In this document: in pieces, positions 5,505-13,149 of the stretch
How positions within the stretch are numbered: position 1 is the first letter of the stretch
How the letters are laid out: each line of letters begins with the position of its first letter
Source of the DNA: a virus
Length of the DNA stretch: 37,642 nt
Strand: one strand, 5' to 3'
IMG/VR virus record: IMGVR_UViG_3300038451_000392
Span: 1-37,642 of that record
Translations under genes and position numbers: made by a program
The notes under the pieces: generated by a model
The model's input: the letters and a program-made list of their open reading frames with translations, nothing else
Told to the model about the DNA's origin: nothing
Database searches by the model: none

Positions 5505-6988
5505 ACGCGGCGTCGGACCTGCAACTAGACCTGGCTGATTTCATCAGCGGGTTTTATGCCGATCCGCTCGGTTTCGTCATGGCCGCTTACCCCTGGGGCG
5601 AAAGCGGGGTTCTGCGGAACGAGCGCGGGCCCGACGACAACCAGCGCGCTTTTCTGGTCGAACTCGGCAAACAAGTCAAGGCCCGCAAGTTCGATGGCGA
5701 GCATCCCGTGATGCCGATTCTCGATGCTGTGAGCAAGGGGCACGGAACGGGGCATTCGATACTCGGGGCCTGGTTGACCAACTGGATTTTGAGCACCAGG
5801 CCGGATTCGATCGGTACGGTCACGGCCGGGACCTACCAGCAGTTGGAATCTCGTACTTGGGCGGCCATTCAGCACTGGTCGCGGCTGTCGATTACGGCGC
5901 ACTGGTTCGACATCCAGGCGAGCGGCGTGTTCAGCCGGGTTCACCCGGCAACCTGGAAGGTCATGCCTCAGACCTGTAAAGCCGACAACGCGCAAGCCTT
6001 CGCCGGCCAACACGCCCGGACCTCGACTTCGTGGTACCTGCTCGATGAAGCGAGTCTCGTGCCTGACGAAATCTGGGAGGTCGCCAAGGGCGGTCTGACC
6101 GACGGGGAGCCGATGATGTTCGCCTGGGGGCAACCGGAGCGCAACACTGGCAAGTTCTACCAAGTGTGCTTCGGGAACGAGGCTGAGCGGTGGGTTCATA
6201 GCCGGGTTGACAGCCGCACATCACGGTTCACGAACAAGGACTTGATTGCTCAGTGGATTCAGGACTACGGCGAGGACTCGGACTTCGTGCGGGTGCGGGT
6301 GTTCGGGTTGCCTCCGCGCGCCAGCGAACTCCAGTACATTGACTGGCAGCGAGTCCGAGACGCCCAGGCGCGCATTGTGGAGCCGCTGCCCGACGAGCCG
6401 TTGATCGCCGGGTTTGACGTCTCGGGCGGCGGCGCCGCCTGGAACGTGATTCGCTTCCGCCGGGGTCCGGACGCGCGCTCGATACCGCCGGTGCGCATCA
6501 GCGGGGAACGGGGACGCGAGCGAAGCGTTCTAATCGCGGTTGCCGCGGAGATCCTGGCCGATCGAAGGCCCGACCGCAAGGTCGCGGCCATGTTCGTCGA
6601 TTCCGCTTTCGGGTCGCCGATCGTGGATCGCCTGCACACGCTGGACCATCAGAACGTGCATGAGGTCAACTTCGGAGGTCCGTCGCCGGACCTGCACTAC
6701 CGGAACTGGCGCGCTTATATGTACGGCCGCACGAAGGACTGGCTGCTGACTGGCGGCATCCCGCCCAAAGACGAAAACCTGGCCTGCCAGCTCGCGTCGC
6801 CAGGCTACCACATCGATAACGCGAACCGCTTGGTGATTGAGAGCAAAGAGGATATGGCGAAGCGCGGACAGCCTACGCCGGACGACGCCGATGCGCTGGT
6901 TCTGACCCACGCCGAGGCGGTGGCGCCCCGGCGGGTGCGCGAATCGAGCGCGCCGCGCGCGGTGACGGCGAATTCATGGATGGCCTGA
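5495..6988 (+). CDS. Terminase large subunit (packaging ATPase and nuclease)
   Basis: A 497-residue protein. The N-terminal ATPase domain has a Walker A-like segment, KGHGTGHS (81-88), and Walker B YLLDEAS (181-187). The C-terminal RNase H-like nuclease has candidate metal-binding aspartates in AGFDVSGGG (D308), MFVDSAFGS (D369) and TPDDADAL (463-466). The Walker A lysine expected at position 87 is histidine; a lysine is present at position 81 instead. It pumps DNA into the prohead through the portal and cuts the concatemer. The start at 5495 has AGGAGAGCG upstream and overlaps the small-subunit gene. Length and layout are normal for the family. Confidence 0.93.
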   Translation: MPVNAASDLQLDLADFISGFYADPLGFVMAAYPWGESGVLRNERGPDDNQRAFLVELGKQVKARKFDGEHPVMPILDAVSKGHGTGHSILGAWLTNWILSTRPDSIGTVTAGTYQQLESRTWAAIQHWSRLSITAHWFDIQASGVFSRVHPATWKVMPQTCKADNAQAFAGQHARTSTSWYLLDEASLVPDEIWEVAKGGLTDGEPMMFAWGQPERNTGKFYQVCFGNEAERWVHSRVDSRTSRFTNKDLIAQWIQDYGEDSDFVRVRVFGLPPRASELQYIDWQRVRDAQARIVEPLPDEPLIAGFDVSGGGAAWNVIRFRRGPDARSIPPVRISGERGRERSVLIAVAAEILADRRPDRKVAAMFVDSAFGSPIVDRLHTLDHQNVHEVNFGGPSPDLHYRNWRAYMYGRTKDWLLTGGIPPKDENLACQLASPGYHIDNANRLVIESKEDMAKRGQPTPDDADALVLTHAEAVAPRRVRESSAPRAVTANSWMA

Positions 6989-6997
6989 GGAGGATTC

Positions 6998-7207
6998 ATG
7001 CGAGCGACCGGCGTTCGGAAACAGCGAACAGGAGGACTTATGAAGGTCCACAAGGGCATGGGATTCAAGGCCGCCGCCGGCGAGATCGCCAAGCAGAAGG
7101 GCATTTCGACCGAGCGGGCCTCGGCGATTCTGGCGAGTGCCACGCGGCGGGCGAGTCCCGCGGCGAAGCGCGCGAACCCGAATTTGCGCCGCGTGAAGGG
7201 TAAGTAA
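6998..7207 (+). CDS. Small basic phage protein with two possible starts
   Basis: A 69-residue frame from the ATG at 6998, which has GAGGAGG upstream; an internal in-frame ATG at 7040 also has a perfect AGGAGG 5 bases ahead and would give 55 residues. The longer form adds only a basic tail. The core (GFKAAAGEIAKQKGISTERA, then SAILASATRRASPAAKRANP) resembles a small helical phage protein group found near packaging genes, of unknown function. It is extremely basic and could bind DNA. The 55-residue form matches the family as I remember it. Confidence 0.65.
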   Translation: MRATGVRKQRTGGLMKVHKGMGFKAAAGEIAKQKGISTERASAILASATRRASPAAKRANPNLRRVKGK

Positions 7208-7328
7208 AGGAGCGACCATGGCACGACAACGATATTGCACGTCGGGGCGTTCACGACCGAAACTTGGATCAGGTTCGCGGCGGTGTCGTGGTAGCGCGAG
7301 TTTACGTCTTGCGCCGGAAGGCGAGTAA
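7203..7328 (+). repeat. Decayed partial copy of the start of the next gene
   Basis: The ribosome site and first codons of the gene at 7341 appear twice. Here GTAAAGGAG is followed by an ATG at 7218, and about 15 bases later a frame reads TILHVGAFTTET. The intact gene reads TIPHVGAFTTEN after the same kind of ribosome site. The copy has lost one base near its start, so the ATG at 7218 now opens an unrelated 36-residue frame ending at 7328. The similarity fades after about 60 bases. Confidence 0.65.
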
Positions 7329-7340
7329 AGGAGAAAGACG

Positions 7341-8078
7341 ATGCCAACATTAACGATCCCGCATGTGGGAGCGTTCACAACCGAGAATAAGGCGGCTATC
7401 GAGGCGGCGGTAAACGCCAATTTCACTGCCTTCGCCGGGCAGATCGACTGGAGTGCCTTCGTGCCTCCATCCGGAGGCTCCGCCAACGGCACCATGATTA
7501 GTTTCGGAGGCAAGTGGATTACGTTCAGCGGAGCGGGAGTGGCTGCCATCAAGTTGCTCTGCGCTTTCACCTCCGCCACTGGCTCCGGTGCTTCGTTGCG
7601 TGTTCGTGGTCGCAGCGACGTCGCCACCCCAACCGATTTCGTCACGACCTACGCAGGCGACTTTTCGGCCTCCGCGGGCATCGCCGATTATTCGGACCTG
7701 TTGGGCGGATCTTTCTTCGCTCAGGATAATGGGTTTGCGCAGATCCGCGCCAGTAACAAGACTTGGGCGCTGAAGGCCACAGTCCAGTGCTCTGGCGCAT
7801 CTGTCGGCAACCGGGAAGCTCTCGTGGTCACGGATGGATCTGCAACCAGAGCCTCTGGGCAGCACTACCTGGCGATATTCGGAAAGGAAGCGGCGGGGAT
7901 TGGCGTCGCTATCGACGGAGTGTTCAGCTTCGACACTTGCGCCGACTTCGGATACTTCGCTAGGTTCGGAAGCGTCGGTGGCTACCTCTCTGATTCCGAC
8001 ACGGGGCACAGAACTGCCGCTGGAACCCTCCTGGTTCATACTCCGGGCGGAGACAAGTACATCGCGCTCGGGACCTGA
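7341..8078 (+). CDS. Phage structural-type protein of unknown function
   Basis: A 245-residue protein with AAAGGAG upstream. The N-terminal ~30 residues (MPTLTIPHVGAFTTENK...) are followed by a Gly/Ser/Ala-rich, beta-strand pattern with DFVTTYAGDFSASAGIADYS, GGSFFAQDN, NKTWALKATVQC and a final GDKYIALGT. I recall similar sequences from uncultured phages in the head region, without a known role. It has no signal peptide or membrane segment. A capsid decoration or other minor virion protein is the best guess from position and composition. The duplicated head just upstream shows past recombination here. Confidence 0.65.
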   Translation: MPTLTIPHVGAFTTENKAAIEAAVNANFTAFAGQIDWSAFVPPSGGSANGTMISFGGKWITFSGAGVAAIKLLCAFTSATGSGASLRVRGRSDVATPTDFVTTYAGDFSASAGIADYSDLLGGSFFAQDNGFAQIRASNKTWALKATVQCSGASVGNREALVVTDGSATRASGQHYLAIFGKEAAGIGVAIDGVFSFDTCADFGYFARFGSVGGYLSDSDTGHRTAAGTLLVHTPGGDKYIALGT

Positions 8079-8080
8079 CC

Positions 8081-8485
8081 ATGCAACTCAACGTTCACCA
8101 GCGCCTTGTTTTGATGAACATCCTCCCGCCCCAAAGCGGGAGCCTCACGTCGCTGCGCATCATTCGGAAGTTCCGCGAGGAGCTTTCCTTCGATGAAGCG
8201 GAGCACGTTCAACTCCAGTTTGCCAACGCGGGCGAGAAAGCATGGGACGGCACGGTCGTTCCCGATGGCCAGATCTCCTGGGCTCCGATCCCGATTCTGA
8301 AGGACGTCGAGATCGGCCCGGTTGCGCGCAGAGCGATCACGGCCGCGATCAATCGTCTCAGCGAAATGGCGGAGCGCGGCCAGGGGCCTGGGCTTGAAGA
8401 GGCCATGCTCGCCTTCCTGGAGCAGTTCCTGGAACCCGAAAGTGGCACTCCCGCCACCGATCCTCCGAAGGCGCAGGGCCTGTAG
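8081..8485 (+). CDS. Small phage protein of unknown function
   Basis: A 134-residue protein starting MQLNVHQRLVLMNILPPQSG. The opening, followed by SLTSLRIIRKFREELSFDEA, resembles a widespread group of phage proteins that begin 'L-ER-L-LLN-LP' and have an acidic, helical C-terminus. The role is not known to me. The gene follows the previous stop by 2 bases; no strong ribosome site is visible, so re-initiation is likely. Confidence 0.65.
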   Translation: MQLNVHQRLVLMNILPPQSGSLTSLRIIRKFREELSFDEAEHVQLQFANAGEKAWDGTVVPDGQISWAPIPILKDVEIGPVARRAITAAINRLSEMAERGQGPGLEEAMLAFLEQFLEPESGTPATDPPKAQGL

Positions 8486-8498
8486 AAAGGTAAACGCA

Positions 8499-8648
8499 AT
8501 GCCATACACGCGCAGGCAGGTCCGGTTCCTGTTGTCGAGCGGAAGCCCGCTCAGCAGCAAGAAGAAGGCCGAGTTGAAGAAGGAGCTGCACGCCGACCCG
8601 TCCATCGGCCATGCCGCGAAGGGAGCCGGCCACGGCAAGAAGAAATGA
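8499..8648 (+). CDS. Very small basic phage protein (PYTRRQVRFLLS type)
   Basis: A 49-residue protein with AGAAAGG upstream of the ATG at 8499. It begins MPYTRRQVRFLLSSGSPLSS and ends in a lysine- and glycine-rich tail, HAAKGAGHGKKK. Short proteins with this opening and a Lys-rich end are common beside portal genes in many phages; their role is not established. The charge suggests DNA or capsid contact. Confidence 0.7.
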   Translation: MPYTRRQVRFLLSSGSPLSSKKKAELKKELHADPSIGHAAKGAGHGKKK

Positions 8649-8670
8649 GCTCGCCGTGAGAGACGCTCAG

Positions 8671-9741
8671 ATGGCGGTGAGTCCGCCGGTAGTGCCGGCC
8701 GCGAAGCCAAATGAGCGCACGCTGGCCCACGGCCGGGAGCACGGGATGCGGGAAGTCCAGCACCCGCGCCTGGCGAACACGGGAACTTTCGGCACGATGC
8801 TCAAGGAGCTTTCCGAGACGACGGCGGCTGGCAAAGACCTTGGGTTGGCCGCCGACGTGCTGGAAGCCATGACCCGGGACAAGACCTGCCGGCTGGTTCT
8901 AACGCTCTCAGGCAACGCTACTCCATTTGGTCCGCTGATCGGAGACTTGGTGGACCGTGGGTGGATTCACGCGATCGTGACGAGCGGCAGCGTGCTGACG
9001 CACAGTTTCTCGGTGGAACGGGGCCGCCCGCAGTTTCAGATCGAGGATCCCGAGGCTGTGGACGACAACTGGATGTACGAGAAGGGCTACAACCGGATCT
9101 TCGATGTAGTCGAGCTGGAGGAGTCGCTCGACGAAGGCATGGAGATTCTGGCCGGATTGATGGACCGCCAGAACGAAGGTGCGGTGCTGTCGAGTGCGGA
9201 GATTGCGAAAGACGTTGGCGACTACCTCGTCTCGAAACATCCAAACACGCCCGGCTTCATTCATGCGGCGTTCCGAGCGAAGGTCCCGATCTTCGTACCA
9301 GCCTTCACCGATTGCGAGATTGGGCTTTGCTGGTTCGCCCACAACTTCGAGCGCGAGACGGCGGGGCAGCCGCCGGTGGATTTTGACCCTTACGCGGATC
9401 TCAAAGCGTACTGCGACTTCGCGCGCCGGGCGAAGACGCTCGGCATCCTGACGCTGGGCGGTGGCGTGCCGCGCAACTGGGCGCAGCAGATCGGGCCGCT
9501 GTTCGACACGCTGGAAGGGCTGGAGTTGGAGAAGCGCCCGCCGGTGCGGTTCAAGTACGGAGTGCGAATCTGCACGGCGCCCGTGGGCGAAGGTTCGCTC
9601 AGCGGGTGTACGTACTCCGAAGGGCGCAGTTGGGGGAAGTTTCTGAGTGAAGACCAGGGTGGCCGCTTCGCCGAGGTGCAGGCGGACTACAGCGTGGCAT
9701 TCCCGGTTCTGGTGCAGGCCGTGGCGGAGAGGATCGGATGA
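8671..9741 (+). CDS. Deoxyhypusine synthase-like enzyme
   Basis: A 356-residue protein covering a whole DHS fold (human DHS is 369 residues). Recognisable blocks are TGTFGTMLKELSET (37-50), LTLSGNATPFG (77-87), VTSGSVLTHSF (103-113, where relatives have a TGAN..HD-type motif), VPAFTDCEIG (209-218), TLGGGVPRNWAQQ (261-273) and EGSLSGCTYSEGRSWGKF (307-324). K323 in SWGK corresponds to the lysine that carries the aminobutyl intermediate. DHS uses NAD and spermidine to modify a lysine of eIF5A; bacterial DHS-like proteins make homospermidine or related polyamines. Bacteria lack eIF5A, so polyamine synthesis or modification of another amine is more likely. Starts at GTG 8656 or ATG 8746 are alternatives. 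It sits between head genes and overlaps the next gene by ATGA. Confidence 0.85.
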   Translation: MAVSPPVVPAAKPNERTLAHGREHGMREVQHPRLANTGTFGTMLKELSETTAAGKDLGLAADVLEAMTRDKTCRLVLTLSGNATPFGPLIGDLVDRGWIHAIVTSGSVLTHSFSVERGRPQFQIEDPEAVDDNWMYEKGYNRIFDVVELEESLDEGMEILAGLMDRQNEGAVLSSAEIAKDVGDYLVSKHPNTPGFIHAAFRAKVPIFVPAFTDCEIGLCWFAHNFERETAGQPPVDFDPYADLKAYCDFARRAKTLGILTLGGGVPRNWAQQIGPLFDTLEGLELEKRPPVRFKYGVRICTAPVGEGSLSGCTYSEGRSWGKFLSEDQGGRFAEVQADYSVAFPVLVQAVAERIG

Positions 9742-9935
9742 ACGAGGTTGCTTCCGAGGACTCGAAAGTGGACGATGCTCCCAAGATTGCGGTGCATTTC
9801 AACGTGCGATCGCGGGCCTACATCGCCGTCTTCCAGGATCTTCCGAAGTTCACTGCCTTCGGCGATACGGCCGATGAAGCACGTGACAACCTGTTGGAAG
9901 TTTGGAAACTCTCGATGGAAAGGCGTAAGGCGTAG
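9738..9935 (+). CDS. HicB-like small protein without a HicA partner
   Basis: A 65-residue protein. IAVHFNVRSRAYIAVFQDLP followed by FTAFGDTADEARDNLLEVW fits the partial RNase H-like fold of HicB: beta hairpin, 'GDT..EA..N' turn, then a helix. HicB proteins normally neutralise the HicA RNase encoded next to them; no HicA-like frame is visible here and the DNA-binding C-terminus of classical HicB is missing. It may act as a free-standing domain, for example against a host HicA. It overlaps the DHS-like gene by ATGA and belongs to the same transcript. Confidence 0.6.
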   Translation: MNEVASEDSKVDDAPKIAVHFNVRSRAYIAVFQDLPKFTAFGDTADEARDNLLEVWKLSMERRKA

Positions 9936-9937
9936 CG

Positions 9938-10201
9938 ATGGCCGCGGCGCACCATCCCATTGTCGGTGACCAGGCGCCGATGTCTGAGAACGCCGAGGTG
10001 CTGGTGATCCCGACCGACGTTTGCCCGCGTTGTGGACAACGGCGCGAGCGCGTGACACGTTATCACAAGGCGCGTCCAGACGGCGGTCGGCCCTGGGTGA
10101 TCCGCTGGATTTGCGGTTCACACTGCATTCTGTCGGCACCGCCGTTCCTGTGGCTGAGTCGGGACTGTCAGGCCCGCAGAGGGCCGATGGAGGAGATGTG
10201 A
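9938..10201 (+). CDS. Small zinc-ribbon-like protein
   Basis: An 87-residue protein. CPRCGQRRERVTRYH followed by ICGSHC provides a CxxC pair and two further cysteines plus histidines, consistent with one zinc site. The C-terminal part (APPFLWLSRDCQARR) is less typical. The ATG at 9938 follows AAGG at a suitable distance; an internal ATG at 9980 would remove 14 residues. Its TGA shares a base with the next ATG. I do not recognise the family. Confidence 0.5.
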   Translation: MAAAHHPIVGDQAPMSENAEVLVIPTDVCPRCGQRRERVTRYHKARPDGGRPWVIRWICGSHCILSAPPFLWLSRDCQARRGPMEEM

Positions 10202-10482
10202 TGCGCAATGATTTGGCGGTACCGGGAGAGCTGGCCGAAGCCGGCCGGAAGAGCGACAAGAAGAACCGCGGAGAGTTGGAGTGCCTGCGGATCATGACGG
10301 CGGAGAATGGCTATTCGGTGGAGGCGCGGTTCGAGGCCAAAATACAGCCGCGCGATGGCAACCCGCGCTGTCCGGAGCCCGAATTGACCGTCTTTCAAAC
10401 ACTGGAGGGGGCAGAGGGCCTCTTCGCCTACATCAAAAACATGTTGACGGGGCAGGTCGAATACGAGAAGGGCGAGAAGTAG
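10201..10482 (+). CDS. Small phage protein of unknown function
   Basis: A 93-residue protein. The ATG at 10201 overlaps the previous stop and has GGAGGAG upstream, so I prefer it to the longer open frame that starts at 10021. The sequence has a strand-rich centre (LRIMTAENGYSVEARFEAK) and a helix near the end (EGLFAYIKNML). It resembles small phage proteins found just before portal genes. No motif identifies a function. Confidence 0.6.
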   Translation: MRNDLAVPGELAEAGRKSDKKNRGELECLRIMTAENGYSVEARFEAKIQPRDGNPRCPEPELTVFQTLEGAEGLFAYIKNMLTGQVEYEKGEK

Positions 10483-10489
10483 TCCGTCA

Positions 10490-12724
10490 ATGGCCTTCCA
10501 TTCCAAACTCGTTCCCGCCTCCGAGCTCACCGAATTCATGGCTGAAGCTCGCAAGCGCTACGTGGCTGGTCTGGCCGCGGATGCGGACGACCGCGCGGAC
10601 GCTCAGGACGATCAGCGGTTCGAGCACGGCGGGGATCACCAGTGGGACCCGGCCGCTCTGGAGGCGCGCCGGAATCCCAAGTATCCCCGGCCGGTCCTGA
10701 CCGAAAACCGAATCCACATCTTCGTCCATCAAGTGGCTAACGAGGGACGGCAAAGCAAACCTTCCATTGTCGTCACGGCCGGAGACGGAGGCAAGCCGGA
10801 AACGGCCGAAGTCATCCAGTCCTGGATTCGCGAGGTCGAATACGAGAGTGACGCCGACATCGCCTACGACAACTCGCGCGAGCAGCAGTTGATCTCCGGA
10901 CGGGCTTGGTACCGGCTCAATACTGAATACGCGAGCAAACATCCCGGCCCGGGAGCGTTCAAGCAAGTTCCCCGCGTCAGGCCCATAGAAAACCAATTCG
11001 CGGTCGTCTGGGACCCGAGTGCAAAGCGCTATGCCAAGACGGATGCGGACTGGATCTTCATTATCGGGACGACTTCCAAGGACAAGCATAAGCAGAAGTA
11101 CGGCTCCGATAGCGCCCTGGCGCAGTCTAACTTCGCGTTGACGCCCGAAACGGTCGGATGGGTCAACGTCGGAGCGAGTTCGGAAGAGCTTCTGGAGGTC
11201 GAGTACTGGCGAAAGGTGCACAATACCCGGAGGCTATGTCGGCTGCATAGCGGCGCCGTGGTTTGGAAGGATGAGATCCAACCGGCCGGAATGCCGGCCC
11301 CGGACGGGACCGTTTACGACGACGACCCGATCGAGGAAGAGCGCGACGAGGACGATGTGACGGTCCAGCAGTTCGTCATCGATGCGCTGAGCATTCTGGA
11401 CGAAACCGAATGGGTTGGATCGGACATCCCCGCAATCCCCGTCTGGGGCCGGGAAGAGATCGTGGACGGCAAACGGCACACGATCAGCCTGATCCGGCAC
11501 GGCAAGACGCCGCAACGGCTCATCAACCTGTACGTGAGCAACATCGCCGAGCAGGTCGCACTGATGCCCAAGAACCCCTACGTCGTGGCGGAAGGCCAGA
11601 TCATCAATCGGGAGCAAGAGTGGGAAGAAATCAACACGGTTCCACGGGCTGTCATCCAGTACAAGCCGACCGCCATTGGTGGAACGCTAGCTCCGCCGCC
11701 GCAACGCAACGTAAACGAACCGCCGATCATGGCCTTGACCGCCGGTCTGTCTCAGGCGGTGGACGCCCTGAAAGCCTCGATGGGCATGTTCGACCCCAGC
11801 TTGGGCGCGAGATCGAACGAGCGCAGCGGCCTGGCCATCGAGCGTCGGCAGAGGCAGTCCGACAACGCCAACTTTCACTTCCAGGACAACGAGGCTCGGA
11901 GCCGCAAGACACTGGGCCGGATGCTTCTGGAACTGCTGGCGAACCTCAACCGCGGTGAGACCATTGTGACGGTGCGCGGTGAGGACGGGACAACCAAGCG
12001 CGTTCCGATCAACCAGAAGTTCATCGATCCCGACACCAACAAAGAGACTGAGCACATCATCGATCCGGAAGCCTATGTCGTTTCGACCGGGCCGTCCTAC
12101 ACGTCCTCGCGCCATGAGTCCTTCGACAAATACAGCACGTTGGCGCAATATGACCCCAGGTTCATGCAACTCGCCGGGGACATTCTGTTCCGCAACATGG
12201 ACGTTCCGGGCGCGCAGGAAATCTCGGATCGCTACGAGAAGATGTTGCCTCCACAGTTGCAACCAGGCGGCGATGGCAAACAACCGCCATTGCCACCCCA
12301 GATTCAGCAGGCCATGGAACAGGGCAAGCATACGATGATGGCGCTCTCGGAGCGCGTCCGGGAGTTGCAAAACGAACTTGACTCCAAGCAGCCGGAGATC
12401 ATGGCGCGTATCCGCATCTCCGAGATGCAGGAAGAGACCAAGCGGCTACAGATTCAGGCGGAGTTGGACATTGCCCGGCTCAACGCGGGAGTCAAGACCG
12501 CGGTCGAGGAGATGAAGGCGGACATGACCTCGGTACGTGAGTCGATCCAGACAGCGCGCGCCGACATCGCGCAACTGGCTGCCAAGCCGGAATTGCCGGC
12601 GGCGAACGTGCGACCAGATGCTGTTCCGGAGAAGGAAGGGCCAGTGCCCGCCAGCACACAACAGCCAGCGGCGCCGGCGCCGGCAGATCAGTCCGCTGCG
12701 GCGCTCACAGGAGGAATCCAATGA
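10490..12724 (+). CDS. Portal protein (P22-type)
   Basis: A 744-residue protein. The order of features fits P22 gp1. First comes a helical N-terminal region with RPVLTENRIHIFVHQVANEG. A wing/stem region follows with LIRHGKTPQRLINLYVSN. Further on is a conserved part, DPSLGARSNERSGLAIERRQ, near residues 437-456. Last is a long charged coiled-coil (about residues 600-700) and a Pro/Ala-rich tail. The P22 portal forms a dodecameric ring at one capsid vertex, through which terminase pumps DNA and to which gp4 binds. Length is close to that of P22 gp1 (725). The ribosome site is weak. The end overlaps the next gene by ATGA. Confidence 0.9.
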   Translation: MAFHSKLVPASELTEFMAEARKRYVAGLAADADDRADAQDDQRFEHGGDHQWDPAALEARRNPKYPRPVLTENRIHIFVHQVANEGRQSKPSIVVTAGDGGKPETAEVIQSWIREVEYESDADIAYDNSREQQLISGRAWYRLNTEYASKHPGPGAFKQVPRVRPIENQFAVVWDPSAKRYAKTDADWIFIIGTTSKDKHKQKYGSDSALAQSNFALTPETVGWVNVGASSEELLEVEYWRKVHNTRRLCRLHSGAVVWKDEIQPAGMPAPDGTVYDDDPIEEERDEDDVTVQQFVIDALSILDETEWVGSDIPAIPVWGREEIVDGKRHTISLIRHGKTPQRLINLYVSNIAEQVALMPKNPYVVAEGQIINREQEWEEINTVPRAVIQYKPTAIGGTLAPPPQRNVNEPPIMALTAGLSQAVDALKASMGMFDPSLGARSNERSGLAIERRQRQSDNANFHFQDNEARSRKTLGRMLLELLANLNRGETIVTVRGEDGTTKRVPINQKFIDPDTNKETEHIIDPEAYVVSTGPSYTSSRHESFDKYSTLAQYDPRFMQLAGDILFRNMDVPGAQEISDRYEKMLPPQLQPGGDGKQPPLPPQIQQAMEQGKHTMMALSERVRELQNELDSKQPEIMARIRISEMQEETKRLQIQAELDIARLNAGVKTAVEEMKADMTSVRESIQTARADIAQLAAKPELPAANVRPDAVPEKEGPVPASTQQPAAPAPADQSAAALTGGIQ

Positions 12725-13053
12725 ACGGAATTTTCACGCGGCAGAGTGCCTCGGCCCACGGTGGGCCAAGCGATTATGAGATCACGCCCCAGCAGGTGCC
12801 AACCTCGGCCACCGATATGTGCTCCCAGGACGTCCACATCACCGAAATCGTGCTGACCAACAACACGGCTGGAGCGATCACCGTTTCCTTCGCGGACAAA
12901 CAGGGCACGCCGGTGCCCTTGCTGCCGGATGCCGTGAGCGTCCCGTCCTACACGGTGATTGCATTCGAATTCCCGCGCGGCGCGTTGATGGTGGGCGGGA
13001 TTACGTGGTCGGCCAGCGGAGCCGGGCTGTGGGCCAGGGTTCGCGGTTTTTGA
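12721..13053 (+). CDS. Small virion-type beta protein
   Basis: A 110-residue protein with an Ig- or jelly-roll-like strand pattern: ITEIVLTNNTAGAITVSFAD, then SYTVIAFEFPRGALMVGGI and GAGLWARVRGF. Small proteins of this layout decorate capsids or appear in phage tails; the protein at 26611 has a similar pattern. It is co-translated with the portal gene (ATGA overlap) and flanked by two similar stem-loops. No enzyme motif is present. Confidence 0.6.
   Translation: MNGIFTRQSASAHGGPSDYEITPQQVPTSATDMCSQDVHITEIVLTNNTAGAITVSFADKQGTPVPLLPDAVSVPSYTVIAFEFPRGALMVGGITWSASGAGLWARVRGF
12753..12767 (+). repeat. Stem-loop 1 of a flanking pair
   Basis: GGCCCA-CGG-TGGGCC, a 6-base stem near the start of the small beta-protein gene. 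An almost identical stem-loop lies just after the gene at 13061-13078. It sits inside coding sequence. Confidence 0.5.
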
Positions 13054-13060
13054 ACGAGAT

Positions 13061-13078
13061 TGGCCCAGCGGTGGGCCA
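13061..13078 (+). repeat. Stem-loop 2 of a flanking pair
   Basis: TGGCCCA-GCGG-TGGGCCA, a 7-base perfect stem, begins 8 bases after the stop at 13053 in the 96-base gap before the scaffold gene. There is no T-run, so it is not a standard terminator; it could stabilise or process the mRNA, or be a mobile repeat. Confidence 0.5.
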
Positions 13079-13149
13079 GCCGAAAGGCGAGTACGCCGTG
13101 CGCTTAGCGGCCAGCGAACGACCGTGAAGAACCCATGAGGTGAAAGCCC

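Noticed and set aside
7350-8039. Long minus-strand open frame opposite the gene at 7341
   Set aside because: It has shadow-frame composition (Arg/Ser/Gly), no ribosome site, and lies opposite a gene with clear signals.
13061-13078. Rho-independent terminator after the small beta-protein gene
   Set aside because: The stem is good but no T-run follows, and the scaffold and coat genes downstream have no obvious promoter of their own.
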